Shown here piece after piece: positions 12,494-22,975 of a stretch of 64,000 nt of DNA; position 1 is the stretch's first letter, and every line of letters begins with the position of its first letter. The DNA comes from Flaccisagitta enflata (lineage: Eukaryota; Chaetognatha; Sagittoidea; Aphragmophora), in the NCBI GenBank assembly GCA_965153355.1, contig OZ231128.1, positions 13,764,001 to 13,828,000 on the forward strand. The letters are read 5' to 3'. The notes under the pieces were generated by a model that was given only the letters and a program-made list of their open reading frames with translations, was not told the DNA's origin and ran no database searches. The translations under genes were made by a program, and so were the position numbers.

Positions 12494-15400
12494 AAAAGCA
12501 CCCTAAATGAAATAGATGCAGATGTTGGACTTTTTTGTGAGACCTTTCTAACTGAAAATAAAGGCCTAAAACTTGATGGATATACCTTTTTTGGGAATGC
12601 AAGAACAACTGGAAAAGGAGGTGGAGTTGGTATTTGTGTCAAAAATGATAAAAAGTCCTTCATATCCCCACACTACTCTCAACGACCATTAGAAATCATC
12701 TGGGTCAGTATGGTGCAACCCAATGGAAAGCCCCTGTTTATAGGTGTCTATTATGGACTCCAAGAGTGTGTAAGCCTAAGCAAAATACAAGAGGAAATGG
12801 ACAACCTGTCAGATGAAATATGTCAAATTCAGAATGAAGGTGATATGATCCTATGTATGGATGCCAATGCAAAAATTGGGCTTTTGGGAGAGGATCCCTC
12901 AAGGAATGGTAAGCTGATTAAAAAAGTCTTCGAGGAGTGTGGCGTGATGGTAATGAATGAGAGTGAAAAGTGTGAAGGTGTGATTACAAGACAACATCCC
13001 TCAAAAACGCAAGAAAAATCTGCTATTGACTTTGTTATTGCAACATATGGTGCAAGTGAAGTTATTAGCAAGCTCACCATTGATGAAGCAGGCGATCTCA
13101 AAATGAGGAGTAAGAAGTCTGAATCAGATCATAATACAATCTGCATTGACATATGTTTGGAAAAGAACCATGATGCGCAACAAAAACATTGCAAGTGGAA
13201 TACCAATGCATCTCCAGAAGAGTGGGCCCTATTCAGAGAAGAGCTTGCCAAACAAAAGTCCGCAGCAGTAGAAATAATGAGTAATAAAGAAATACCATTA
13301 ACAGAAAGATACAAAAAATGGGACAAGCTTATACAAAAAGCTGCATGGAAATCAATTGGAAAAACAACCATTAAAGTAGGGAAACCCCCAAAGCCCTCAC
13401 TTGGATTACAAAAAGCCAGATGTGAGAGAAATGAGGCACGAAGGAATTATGAAAAAGAGACTGACAAAGCTACAAAGGGACTATTATTAAAGAAATATCG
13501 AATAACGCAGGAGAATGTGAGAGATGAAGCAGAAAGAGATGAGGAGGAGAGACTGCAAAAGAGATTTGAAGCAATGATTCAACAAGGAAGAAATGGTCTC
13601 TGGAATGTGAGAAGAGCCCACAAGCAGGATAAAACCAGCGAATGGATGGTTGTGAAAGACAAAGATGGGAAGCGAGTGTATGACCAAGAAATAAATAAAG
13701 AGACCAGGGCCTCTTACTATGAAGACCTTTACTCTAAGAAAGATGTCCCACCTCATCCATCACATGAAATCATAAAAGAAAAAGTACAGACCTGGAGTGA
13801 TGACAATGATGAAGGCGAAAATGATGATCTTCCAACAAAAGCCGAGATAAAGAGAGCAATCCAGAACAAAAAGAATAAAAAGGCAACAACAGACTGGACA
13901 AATGAAGTGCTCAAAAGTGGTGGTGACCCTATGGTTGACCTGATTTACCCTGTGATTAAAGCTTTTTGGGAGGAAGAAAGAGCCTTTGAGCAATGGAATG
14001 AAGGAATTATAACAAGTGTTTATAAAGGTAAAGGTGACAGAGAAAAATTAGAGAATCAGCGAGGAATAACTGTATCAAGCTCAATTGGAACAATAGTTGA
14101 GGAAATTATAACCAACAGACTATTTCAAACAATAAGATTCACTCAGGCGCAGGCAGGAGGAAGAAAAGGAGGCTCAACTACTGACCAAGTTTTCATCCTT
14201 AAAGCGCTGATAGCACTAGCAATAAAAAGAGGGTTAGATCTCATCATCACCTTTTTCGACATCAAAAAGGCTTATGACAGAGCTAACATGGACGATATGT
14301 TGCACGTCATTCATGAGCAGGGCTTCACAGGAAAAATCTGGAGACTTACAATGACACTAAACAAAAATCTTACGGCAAGAGTTAAAACCAAAGCAGGACT
14401 TAGCAGGAAAATAATGAGAGAAACAGGAGGCAAACAAGGAGGTAAATTGATGGTACCCTTGTTTGCAAAAATGATGGATACACTGTCTGAAGAACTTATG
14501 TTGAGACATGACATTGGAATCATGCTTTCTGAAACACGATTATGTTGTTTGGAGTATGTGGATGATGTAGGAACTCTTGCCATTGGATATGACCAACAAG
14601 AAAGAACACTAGAGGCTATCAATGACTTTGCTATCAAAAGACAGCTTGAGTGGGGTGTTGACAAATGCAAAGTCATGGAAATTGGGAGACATAAAGAAAG
14701 GAAAACCAGCTGGAACTTGGGTGAAAAAACCATCAGTAACTGTGAAACATACTGTTACCTTGGAGAAGTAATCTCAAGAGATGGAAGAAATAAAGCCAAC
14801 CTTGCTGAAAGATTTAAAAAGATAAAAGGATCAGTGAGGGCAATTATGACTAGTGCTAAGACTGGCATCATGAAACGAATTCAAACGAATGTCCTCTTGA
14901 GGCTACATGAAGCAGAAACTCTCCCCAAGTTCCTCCACAATGCAGAGACATGGACATTAAATGGAGAAGAAAAGAAGGAAGCTGACAAAATGTTGTTGTG
15001 GACATGGAAGCAAATGCTTGGACTGCCAACTACTACACCAACACCAGCAGTCATTTTTGCAACTGGCTCACTATATGCTGTGATCCAAATTCATATAAAG
15101 CAACTCCTCTACCTTCACAAGATTCTGCAAAAAGATGAAGAGCAGTGGGCATATGAGTATTTAAAAGTCCTAGAATCATATGATACTGGATGGGCCAAGC
15201 AGATAAATGAGGTAATTGATCAATGGGACCTTGAGAAAGACTGGGATAAAATTGGAAAAAAGACCAAAAATGAGTGGCAAAAAGAAGTTGAAGAAGCTGC
15301 TGAGAAAGCCAACAGAGAGCGGCTCAAACAAGAGTTGCACACCAAAGAGCGGGGAGTGTCAAAACTCAAGACAAAAACTCAAACAATCCTGCAGACAATA

Positions 15401-15751
15401 AATGACCCTGACTATCAACGAAAACCTTTAGAGATAATGAACTATGGTTCAGTAGTAATAACAAGAGCAGTAATTATGGGTCGCTATGGGATGTTGAGTT
15501 GCAATGCCAATTTTTCATGTGGCAATGGGAATAAGATTTGCCCTGAGTGTTCTGTGATAGATGATGAAAGCCACCGTATAAACTACTGTGTAAAGTATAA
15601 AGAAATTAACCTGTATGAAGTAGATGAAAAAAATGATTTTGAACAAATTTACTCAGTAGACATAGACAAAGTTCTTGAAGTAGCTCAAGTCATTCTCAAA
15701 ATCTGGGATTTGGGATATGGAAAGAACCAGATGCGACAAAACCTAAATTAG
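12494..15751 (+). CDS. Endonuclease-reverse transcriptase polyprotein of a non-LTR retrotransposon, 5'-truncated
   Basis: The frame is open for 1085 codons to a TAG at 15749-15751. Residues 1-220 match an APE-type endonuclease: an acidic metal-binding residue in LFCETFL (E16), MDANAK (about residue 121) and SDHN (about 210). The first strands of the domain with its conserved Asn are missing, so nuclease activity is doubtful. The reverse transcriptase follows: FDIKKAYD (about 588), GGKQGG, and the catalytic YVDD at 688-691, a variant of the usual YADD. The C-terminus has a CPEC-x7-H-x4-C zinc-knuckle-like motif near residue 1015. No start codon is visible: upstream the frame only runs through the CT repeat as Ser-Leu. 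The lack of frameshifts or stops suggests a recent insertion. Function in life would be target cutting and reverse transcription of its own RNA; this copy is probably dead for want of its 5' part. Confidence 0.9.
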   Translation, partial: KSTLNEIDADVGLFCETFLTENKGLKLDGYTFFGNARTTGKGGGVGICVKNDKKSFISPHYSQRPLEIIWVSMVQPNGKPLFIGVYYGLQECVSLSKIQEEMDNLSDEICQIQNEGDMILCMDANAKIGLLGEDPSRNGKLIKKVFEECGVMVMNESEKCEGVITRQHPSKTQEKSAIDFVIATYGASEVISKLTIDEAGDLKMRSKKSESDHNTICIDICLEKNHDAQQKHCKWNTNASPEEWALFREELAKQKSAAVEIMSNKEIPLTERYKKWDKLIQKAAWKSIGKTTIKVGKPPKPSLGLQKARCERNEARRNYEKETDKATKGLLLKKYRITQENVRDEAERDEEERLQKRFEAMIQQGRNGLWNVRRAHKQDKTSEWMVVKDKDGKRVYDQEINKETRASYYEDLYSKKDVPPHPSHEIIKEKVQTWSDDNDEGENDDLPTKAEIKRAIQNKKNKKATTDWTNEVLKSGGDPMVDLIYPVIKAFWEEERAFEQWNEGIITSVYKGKGDREKLENQRGITVSSSIGTIVEEIITNRLFQTIRFTQAQAGGRKGGSTTDQVFILKALIALAIKRGLDLIITFFDIKKAYDRANMDDMLHVIHEQGFTGKIWRLTMTLNKNLTARVKTKAGLSRKIMRETGGKQGGKLMVPLFAKMMDTLSEELMLRHDIGIMLSETRLCCLEYVDDVGTLAIGYDQQERTLEAINDFAIKRQLEWGVDKCKVMEIGRHKERKTSWNLGEKTISNCETYCYLGEVISRDGRNKANLAERFKKIKGSVRAIMTSAKTGIMKRIQTNVLLRLHEAETLPKFLHNAETWTLNGEEKKEADKMLLWTWKQMLGLPTTTPTPAVIFATGSLYAVIQIHIKQLLYLHKILQKDEEQWAYEYLKVLESYDTGWAKQINEVIDQWDLEKDWDKIGKKTKNEWQKEVEEAAEKANRERLKQELHTKERGVSKLKTKTQTILQTINDPDYQRKPLEIMNYGSVVITRAVIMGRYGMLSCNANFSCGNGNKICPECSVIDDESHRINYCVKYKEINLYEVDEKNDFEQIYSVDIDKVLEVAQVILKIWDLGYGKNQMRQNLN

Positions 15752-15977
15752 AAGAGTAGGCAGCTGTTACTTATTTTTTTCTTTATTGTATTGTTACAAA
15801 GTTATTGAAAGTTGTTACGTAATAATACGTAAGATATATTGTAGACGTAAAATTGCAGCCGTAGAGTGAAAATGTGATTCTAAATCATGTCCTTGTACTT
15901 AATCACAATGTGGATTTTTGTACGAAAGTGCTATCACTTTAATGGACCATTAAATTCAATTCAATTCAATTCAATTC
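12494..15977 (+). mobile_element. 5'-truncated non-LTR retrotransposon inserted in (CT)n
   Basis: The element consists of an endonuclease/reverse transcriptase frame, a ~200-bp 3' untranslated region and a tail of five AATTC units (15953-15977). It lies within a CT microsatellite on both sides. There are no long terminal repeats and no poly(A). The second, shorter relative at 31047-32073 shares the protein C-terminus and the 3' end (CATGTCCTTGT, AAGTGNTATC, GGAC and AAATTC in the same order). The 5' truncation is typical of target-primed reverse transcription. The clade cannot be settled by eye. Confidence 0.85.
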
Positions 15978-16375
<398 letters not shown>

Positions 16376-16700
16376 AGAATAAAATGCAAAAGCTAGCGTC
16401 ATAAAACTTAGGGTCAATTTGTGTAACATCCTGACTATTTTGTTATGTTACAAAGGGGCCAAAAAATAGGATCAATGAAAAATCTCGAATTTCGCAAAAA
16501 TGCGAAAAATAAAAAAAGATTAAAAAATTCATAGCGCCAAAACTAATGATCGTAGAGACTTCTGGTTGGCGCCATTTGAAAGAGAAAAATAAGCTCTTTC
16601 TTAGCTATCAAAAAAAGTGTCATCCCAGCCCAAAAACGGCCCAACTTTCTAAAATTGCCTCAAATCCAAAATGGAAAACTTTATTTCTCCCCTACGTTTC

Positions 16701-16730
16701 AAAAAGTCGAATTACGTAATTCGACTTTTT
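16701..16730. repeat. Perfect 30-bp palindrome
   Basis: The half AAAAAGTCGAATTAC is followed at once by its exact reverse complement, with TACGTA at the centre. No loop. Function unknown. Confidence 0.9.
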
Positions 16731-16920
16731 TCCAATAAGGAATAAAAGTGATTGTCTTATGTTTCGATACATGTTTGTTTTGATTGAGAATATAAGTTTT
16801 TTTTTTCTGAAATGATCAATAGTTATTACAGATGATTCCCACTCCGCTCCCAAATTTCTTTTCATTCCCACCCTTCCCATAGCGTACCTTCCATTCCATC
16901 GTCATTCTTTCATCGTCTTT

Positions 16921-17188
16921 GGGCGTGTTTCTAGTGATGACCAAAAACGCGTTTGTTCCCATTGATTGCGTTTACAGCATGAACACATATTCATGAATTT
17001 CAACTGTCTCATGAAGGAGTGAGGAAAGTGAGTGAGCGAGCCCGTGAACGGAGTGAGCGAGCGAGGCAAGCGCAGGGAAGCGGAGCGCCGCAGAGCGAGT
17101 GAGCGGAGTGAGCGGTGCGAGCAAGCAAACATAGAGAGCGACCAAGTGGCCCGTTGAAAACGCGATTGTCTCTTGACTAGAAACGCCC
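16921..17188. mobile_element. ~270-bp MITE with GGGCGTGTTTCTAGT ends, copy 1
   Basis: Left end GGGCGTGTTTCTAGTGA, right end reading GGGCGTTTCTAGTCAAGAG on the other strand. The interior is rich in GAGCGAGC/GAGTGAGC units. Further copies are at 41180-41451, 60458-60719 (both reversed) and a partial at 48465. No coding capacity. Superfamily not assigned because the target duplication is not clear. Confidence 0.75.
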
Positions 17189-17189
17189 C

Positions 17190-17968
17190 CATCTTTCAAC
17201 CGTAATTTTCTTCCCAGCTTTACGTACCTTCTAACTTTACTCTCTCCCCCTTTCTCCATGTTTTCTATCTGCCTCTCACCCTCCCGTTTTCCCAGAGCTG
17301 TCTTCCCTTTATCCCCCCCCCCATCTTAAATCCCTCATTTTTCCCCCTTTCATCACTTTTCCTTTCCTTTTCTTTCTAACTTCCGTTTTGTTATTCTTCT
17401 TAATGTTTTCACCTTCTTTTTCCTTTCTTTTCTTCGTTTGCATTTTATTCCATCATCCTTTATTCATTTTTTCTCTCTTTTGTTTCTTAACAATCTCTCT
17501 TTTTTCCCTTTTTCAATATTCTTCATCTCTTACTCTGCTATAATTTCTCCTTTATGCATCCCTCTCATTCTTTATTTGATAATCCTCGTATATACTTACT
17601 GTACTTTCAGTTTAGTTTAAGTTAAGTGAATCAACATCTGGTAATGAACGTGTATTACCAATCATGCTTCAACCCCGCTCGCTGTCACCGAATGAAGGCT
17701 CTATGACAATAACTAAAGCCCAATATCGATTATCGATTATTATTTACATTCAGAGGACAAGCCGATGCTTATGAGCATTTGCAGCAATACGCTGATCAGT
17801 AAACAGCTGGTCATCGATAAAGCAACAAATCACCACAAATTTGGTCAAAGGTGAATGGTCAATCGCCTAACACAAGGCCCTCTTCCATTTATTCAAATTA
17901 ACAATTGGATGGATGAATGTTAAATAATTGTCTTCCCGTTTCTTGCCAATGATTATTTCTGTTTAGGA
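17190..17968. other. Intergenic stretch, pyrimidine-rich then mixed
   Basis: 17190-17600 is T/C-rich low-complexity; the rest looks unique. No gene supported. Confidence 0.5.
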
Positions 17969-17974
17969 AGAACA

Positions 17975-18540
17975 AGGCCGGATACGACGGCAAATTTTTG
18001 AAGGAAAATGAAGTGTTTCACCATACTTTTTGCATCATTATCAGGACAATAATGAAGCTGGAATGGTTTCAGTGGACAAATTATCTCTCAAGATACTTGT
18101 TGCATACAATTCTATCATATTTTGACCTAAAATGTAATTTGAACTATGCAATAAACATCAAAACAAGGAGGAAAATGATGGTTTTTAGTGAATTTCTGCT
18201 TACACTTTTTTCAATTTTCTTAGGTCGAAATTCTAAGAAAGCCACACACAGGGAAATTTTGCATTTTGAAAAACATAGTTCTCTCTGTAATCGATTTGGG
18301 AAGAGAACTATGTTCTTAGTTTTTGCATTTTTTCATTCTCTATGCAAATTTAGAATTTCGACCAGCGCCCTGTTGGTGACCAAAAAAAAAAAAAAAAAAA
18401 AAAAAAAAAGAAGAAATTTTCAATGATCTTTTTAAGTATCATTGGCTAAACTTGGTCCTCTTGCTAAATTAATGCAAATTTTTCTTTTTTATATTATATC
18501 TGACCCATCTCAGTCATTTGTATTCACTTGTTTCTGCATT
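17975..18540 (-). repeat. ~560-bp dispersed repeat, copy 2
   Basis: Reverse complement of 11315-11868, with small indels and a poly(A) run at 18384. A short AACAAGGCCGGATA start of the hairpin element family abuts its left edge at about 17970. Confidence 0.75.
18223..18363. repeat. 141-bp nested hairpin repeat, reversed copy
   Basis: Same structure as 11487-11627, with outer stem GGTCGAAATTCTAA and CTAGAATTTCGACC-type partner. The change of the outer stem from TCTAAA to TCGAAA is matched on both arms. Confidence 0.75.
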
Positions 18541-18557
18541 TTCATTTATTGATTTTT

Positions 18558-18750
18558 AGTCGCGTGCACGCAACTCTGCACCCCGCTTTGTCCGTCGGTC
18601 GGTCGGTCGGTTGGTCGGTCAGTCACCGTTTACTTTTTATATGATTTTTATTTTTGGACATCACTGCTCCTGCCCAAATGGTCTAGTGACCTCAAACATG
18701 GCCCCTGCCCACCCGCACGCGACTTCGGTAGCCGTGTATCCGGCCTTGTT
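18558..18750 (-). repeat. Short hairpin element, near-complete minus-strand copy
   Basis: Hairpin end AGTCGCGTGCACGCAACT, CACCCCGCTTTGTCCG, a (GGTC)n tract, CACTGCTCCTGCCCAAATGG, GCCCCTGCCCACCCGCACGC, then CCGGCCTTG at the far end. A good reference copy. Confidence 0.85.
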
Positions 18751-18794
18751 TCAATTTAGACCTTCTTTGAAACACAAATGTTGGCTTCAGAGGG

Positions 18795-18986
18795 ACGCCG
18801 TCATACACAGTTACCCTAATCATGTGCGAGTGGACAGGGGCAGCAATAGAGAAGGTCACTGGGGCATTTGTGCAGGAGCAGTGAGCTCAAAACACTCAAA
18901 AACGTAGAAAAAGTAAAAAGGGGACCAACCAACCGACTGACGTACTGACAAAACGGGGTGTAGAGTCGCGTAGCATGCGACTAAAA
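18795..18986 (+). repeat. Short hairpin element, plus-strand copy
   Basis: Starts GTCATACACAGTTACCC (diverged), runs through GTGGACAGGGGCAG, CAGGAGCAGTGAG, an ACCAACCAACCGACTGACG tract, and ends GTAGAGTCGCGTAGCATGCG plus ACT, a near-perfect hairpin. Confidence 0.8.
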
Positions 18987-19470
18987 GTAAAAATGCAATT
19001 GGACCGTGTTGGACCAGATCCACTGGCAAATTACCAGCCCTGAAAATAGTGATTTTTTGAGTGAGAAAAAGACAGAGAGAGACAGAGAGAGACAGAGAGA
19101 GACAGACAGACATACAGACAGACAGACAGAGAGTGAGACACAGCAACTAAAGGTGATCTTTGCAGAAGCGTTTTAGATGAACTGATGGAAAGAAGGATCA
19201 ACAGACAGCCAAGGATACATCCAAAAGAAGAATTCATTTTATGACAAGTGTACAAGAATATCCATACGTATTTGTGTTCAGCAATTAGGATGTGAAAATA
19301 GATGCTTGATTCTATTGGATTGAGGTTCATAACAGTATCACTGAATGATGCTGAGCCAAATGTGAGCAGACCCGTCGGGCCCACAAGCTTCTCTAGCTGC
19401 GGCGAAATTGCGGGCCTCGGGGCAACATGGATATCAATGATATGCGGGGTACATCATCCTCTGTTTGTTT
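18987..19470. other. Intergenic stretch without recognised feature
   Basis: Includes a short GACAGAGA tract (19070-19135); otherwise nothing recognisable. Confidence 0.5.
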
Positions 19471-19478
19471 TGTAACTA

Positions 19479-19652
19479 CAATTGAGCTTCACTAGAGCGC
19501 ATGCCATAGGACTGGGCGAAATTATGCCTTACAGTGAAGCTGACTTATTGCCAATCTGGAAATAACAACAAAATTTTTCAAGGGACTGTAGATAGAATGC
19601 CTTAAAAGCGGGCATGCCTTATTAACGGGTGCGCTCTAGCGGTGCTCCACTG
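19479..19652. mobile_element. 174-bp pogo/Tigger-like MITE
   Basis: Left end CAATTGAGCTTCACTAGAGC and right end, on the other strand, CAGTGGAGCACCGCTAGAGC, are diverged terminal inverted repeats, flanked by TA at 19477-19478 and 19653-19654. This end type (CAGTNGANC...CTANARCG) and TA duplication are known for pogo-like Tc1/mariner elements. Related ends lie near 54047 and 58984. No transposase. Confidence 0.6.
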
Positions 19653-19976
19653 TATGTTCATCCTACTGACTCTGCTATAGCGGTCATATAATGATTCAGA
19701 GCAGATTGTCACACCGATATGTCGGAATTATTGATGAAAGAATCATTTGGAAAAAAGAGCCGAAGTCCCTTCGGTCTTTTTGAGCCCTGCAGAGTTTTTT
19801 GGATTTCCCTTTTTCTCATGAAGCGTTTGTGGAAGTTGGTCAGTTTTGGGGGCCAAATGGGACTACCCATGAAATTAATAGCTAAGAATGATCTAATTCT
19901 CCTCTTTCAGATGACGCCAAGCAGAATTCTGTGCGATCAATAGTTTTGGAGCTATGATTTTTTGAATCTTTTTTTA

Positions 19977-19982
<6 letters not shown>

Positions 19983-20038
<56 letters not shown>

Positions 20039-20055
20039 CTCTCTCTGTTCCTCTC
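19983..20055. repeat. (CT)n microsatellite
   Basis: About 60 bp of CT with two GTTT interruptions. Confidence 0.9.
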
Positions 20056-20500
20056 AAGCATTTACGACTTTTTTTCCTACGGCAATTAGCCGCCTTTTGT
20101 TGTGTGACAGAAACGAGAGCTCGGTCTCAGAAGTAAGTTGTTCTGGAGTACGTTGGGAGCATGAAGCCCTTAGAGGGAGGGTTGTTTCCTGCTTTACTGT
20201 TGTAATGAAGTAGCTGAAGCTAATGTTTTTCTGAGAGCTGAATGGTCAAATCTTTGAATGAAGGTAGTTTTGAACTATGGTTCTAATTATTGACCAAAGA
20301 GAAATTGAGCTTAACATCTCTCTGGATTATCGCAAATTTAGAGCTGCACTGATAAAGCTATCACACAACAAGCAATGACTGTTGTGTTTTCTTTTATGCC
20401 ACTTGGTGTGAACCATACATTAACTCCAAGTTTTACAACATCAGTTTTAATAAAAGTTGAAGTGTGATGTATTTTCAAACATTAAAACAAAGTGTGGGAA
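20056..20500. other. Intergenic stretch without recognised feature
   Basis: A short motif TTACGACTTTTTTTCCTACG near 20063 recurs in diverged form near 30327. No gene supported. Confidence 0.45.
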
Positions 20501-20501
20501 G

Positions 20502-20688
20502 CCCTCTTTGTACTGGCCCTATTGCTCCAAACGGACTGTAGCAAGCAGCTGTCGTGGGGGGTGAGGCTGACAGCCAAAACAACAACAACAACAACAAAAG
20601 CAACAGCAACAACAACAAATCCCTCTTTGTACTGGCCTTGTTGCTCCCAACGTACTGTAGCATGCAGCTGTCGTGGGAAGTAAGGCTG

Positions 20689-20784
<96 letters not shown>

Positions 20785-20833
20785 GCAACAACAACAACAA
20801 CAACAACAAAAACAACAACAACAATGACAACAA
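20502..20833. repeat. Two tandem ~70-bp units each followed by a (CAA)n tail
   Basis: A 70-bp unit starting CCCTCTTTGTACTGGCC and ending GAGGCTGACA occurs at 20502 and again at 20621. The first is followed by about 45 bp of CAA/GCAACA, the second by 140 bp of CAA. The unit-plus-tail layout resembles the 3' end of a short retroelement with a CAA tail, or a simple tandem duplication. Confidence 0.75.
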
Positions 20834-21074
20834 CAGCGCTCCTAAGCGGAATCACGTATAAACTGATTCTATCTATCTTAATGTATTGAGAGAACCAATT
20901 TAAATGTCTTTAAGAGATTGTTTTGAGTCTTATCTGAAAATTGTAGCTGAAACGGATAAGAAGCTAAAAGCAATTTTTCTGACCTTGTCTTAGAAATGAT
21001 AACTTAAAAAAGATTTTCTGAAATGAAACTTAAGCAAGTTAGATGTTGACACATGAAATTCACTCGATAAAAAA
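20834..21074. other. Short intergenic stretch
   Basis: No recognisable feature. Confidence 0.4.
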
Positions 21075-21811
21075 CAAGGCCGGATACACGGCTGCAGTTA
21101 TCACATGTGGGTGAGCAGGGGCAGTGATAAACAAGTCATCCAAGGATTGCAAATGGTCAGCAGTACCCGATGCCCTGCTTTATTGCTATTCAAGATAGTG
21201 GGGTGGGAGCAGGGCAGCGGCCCTAAAGGGCCGATGTCCTATAGAACACGGGGTTGAACCGTCACGTCAGTCCGTATGTGACTGATTTCAGGAGGGTTGA
21301 CTGATTTTAGGCCTTTGAGGACTGGTTTGGGATTTGAGCCATTTGGGGGGACTGGAAACATTAAGCTGTGGTTTGAGCCTGGACGCAGAGATTTTGTCAT
21401 GCAGGCTAGGATTTGGGCCTCATACTCATGGCTGAGAGGGCCTCAGGGCAAGGATTTGGGTCTCGGGCCTGGGATTTAGGTCATCAGGCTGAGATTTAGG
21501 CCATTAGGCTGGTATTTGGCACAACAAGATGGGATTTGGGCCTCAAGGCTTGGATTTGGGCTTTGAGGCTGATATTTGGGTCTAAAGTCCTGGGGGGGGG
21601 GGATGTACGGAAGGACGTACGTAACGGTTCACCCCTGTGTTCTACAGGACATCAGCCCTTTGGGGCCGCTGCCCAAAAAGGTTAAACAAGAATTTGGGCA
21701 GGAGCAGTAATGCAAAAAATACCCGTGAACCCCGAAAAAGCAAAGTGTTACTGACCGACAAACCTATGGACCAACAGACAAAGCAGGTTATAGAAGCGTG
21801 TGTACGCGACT
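21075..21811 (+). repeat. Short hairpin element split by a fold-back element
   Basis: The 5' part (CAAGGCCGGATACACGGC to CAGTGATAAACAAG) lies at 21075-21135. The 3' part (TAAACAAGAATTTGGGCAGG to GTGTACGCGACT) lies at 21683-21811. Between them is the fold-back element. The order of the host parts matches uninterrupted copies, so the hairpin element was there first. Confidence 0.8.
21136..21682. repeat. Fold-back element with 8-bp flanking repeats
   Basis: Arms of about 50 bp (21219-21270 and 21628-21680: GGGCAGCGGCCC, GATGTCCTATAGAACAC and the complements) flank about 13 copies of a 20-bp core of type GGCTGGGATTTGGGCCTCAA. The one-sided tail is on the left (21150-21200, ATGGTCAGCAGTACCCGATG). 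TAAACAAG directly flanks the insert on both sides (21128-21135 and 21683-21690), consistent with an 8-bp target duplication. Confidence 0.75.
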
Positions 21812-22135
21812 AAAGATATTTGCAAACTGCAAGATAGAAAATAACACAACTGTTTTGAGAGCAATCTTGACGAAAGAAAACAATTATTTACAACGATGTT
21901 AATAGAAGAACAATGAAAACTGATAAGCCAAAAAGAAAGTGGAATATACATGACAATATGGAGTAATCAGAAACACAAAAACAACAGCAGCGTGATTTCT
22001 GGTAAGATTGTAGCTAACATCATCTCTCTTACTAAAAAAAAAAAACAACAAAAAATAACTAAAACAATTCATTTCTTTGGAGTCAAGGCCAACCTGTGGT
22101 GTTGTCTGAGGGTATTTGCGTGTAATCTGTTAGTA
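21812..22135. other. Intergenic stretch without recognised feature
   Basis: AT-rich; only short frames. Lies beyond the 3' side of the minus-strand Roco gene. Confidence 0.45.
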
Positions 22136-22245
22136 ATCTGAGATTAGTCTGAGAGTAGTCTGAGAATAGTCTGAGAGTAGTCTGAGAGTAGTCTGAGAGA
22201 AGTTTGAGAGAAGTCTGAGAGTAGTCTGAGAGTAGTCTGAGCGTC
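22136..22245. repeat. 11-bp tandem repeat (TCTGAGAGTAG)n
   Basis: About ten copies of an 11-base unit with few changes. Confidence 0.95.
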
Positions 22246-22424
22246 CCTCGCTCTCTGAATCTTGGTAATCAAAATGATTTAAGTATTTGTTTATATGAGA
22301 AAAGAATCTTGTCAAATTAATCATAATAATGATTGTATAGTGCGTATTAACTACATCGATGGAGGCGATGAAAGTGATGGAGACAATACGTTGATAGATA
22401 TGTTTATGACAGTGGCAGTAAGAG

Positions 22425-22893
22425 GCGACGGTGGCGATGGTGGCTGATGGTGGCTGATGGTGGCGATGGTGGCGATGGTGGCGATGGTGGCGATGGTGGT
22501 GATGGAGGCGATGGAGGCGGCGATGGAGGTGATGATGGCGATGGTGGAGATGGTGGCGATGGAAGCGATGAGGGCGATGGTGGCTGATGGAGGCGATGAG
22601 GGCGATGGTGGCTGATGGTGGCGATGGTGGCAATGGTGGCAATGGGTGGCGATGGTGGCGATGGAAGCGATGAGGGCGATGGTGGCTGATGGAGGCGATG
22701 AGGGCGATGGTGGCTGATGGTGGCGATGGTGGCGATGGTGGCGATGGTGGCGATGGTGGCGATGGTGGTGATGGAGGCGATGGAGATGACGATGGCGATG
22801 GTGGCGATAACGGCGATGATGGCGATGATGGCGATGATGACAATGACAGCGATGATGGCGATGATGGCGATGACGGCGATGACGGCGATGATG

Positions 22894-22975
<82 letters not shown>

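Noticed and set aside
17998-18426. 142-codon open frame
   Set aside because: It lies in the ~560-bp dispersed repeat; the opposite copy at 11.3-11.9 kb has no matching intact frame, and no domain is seen.
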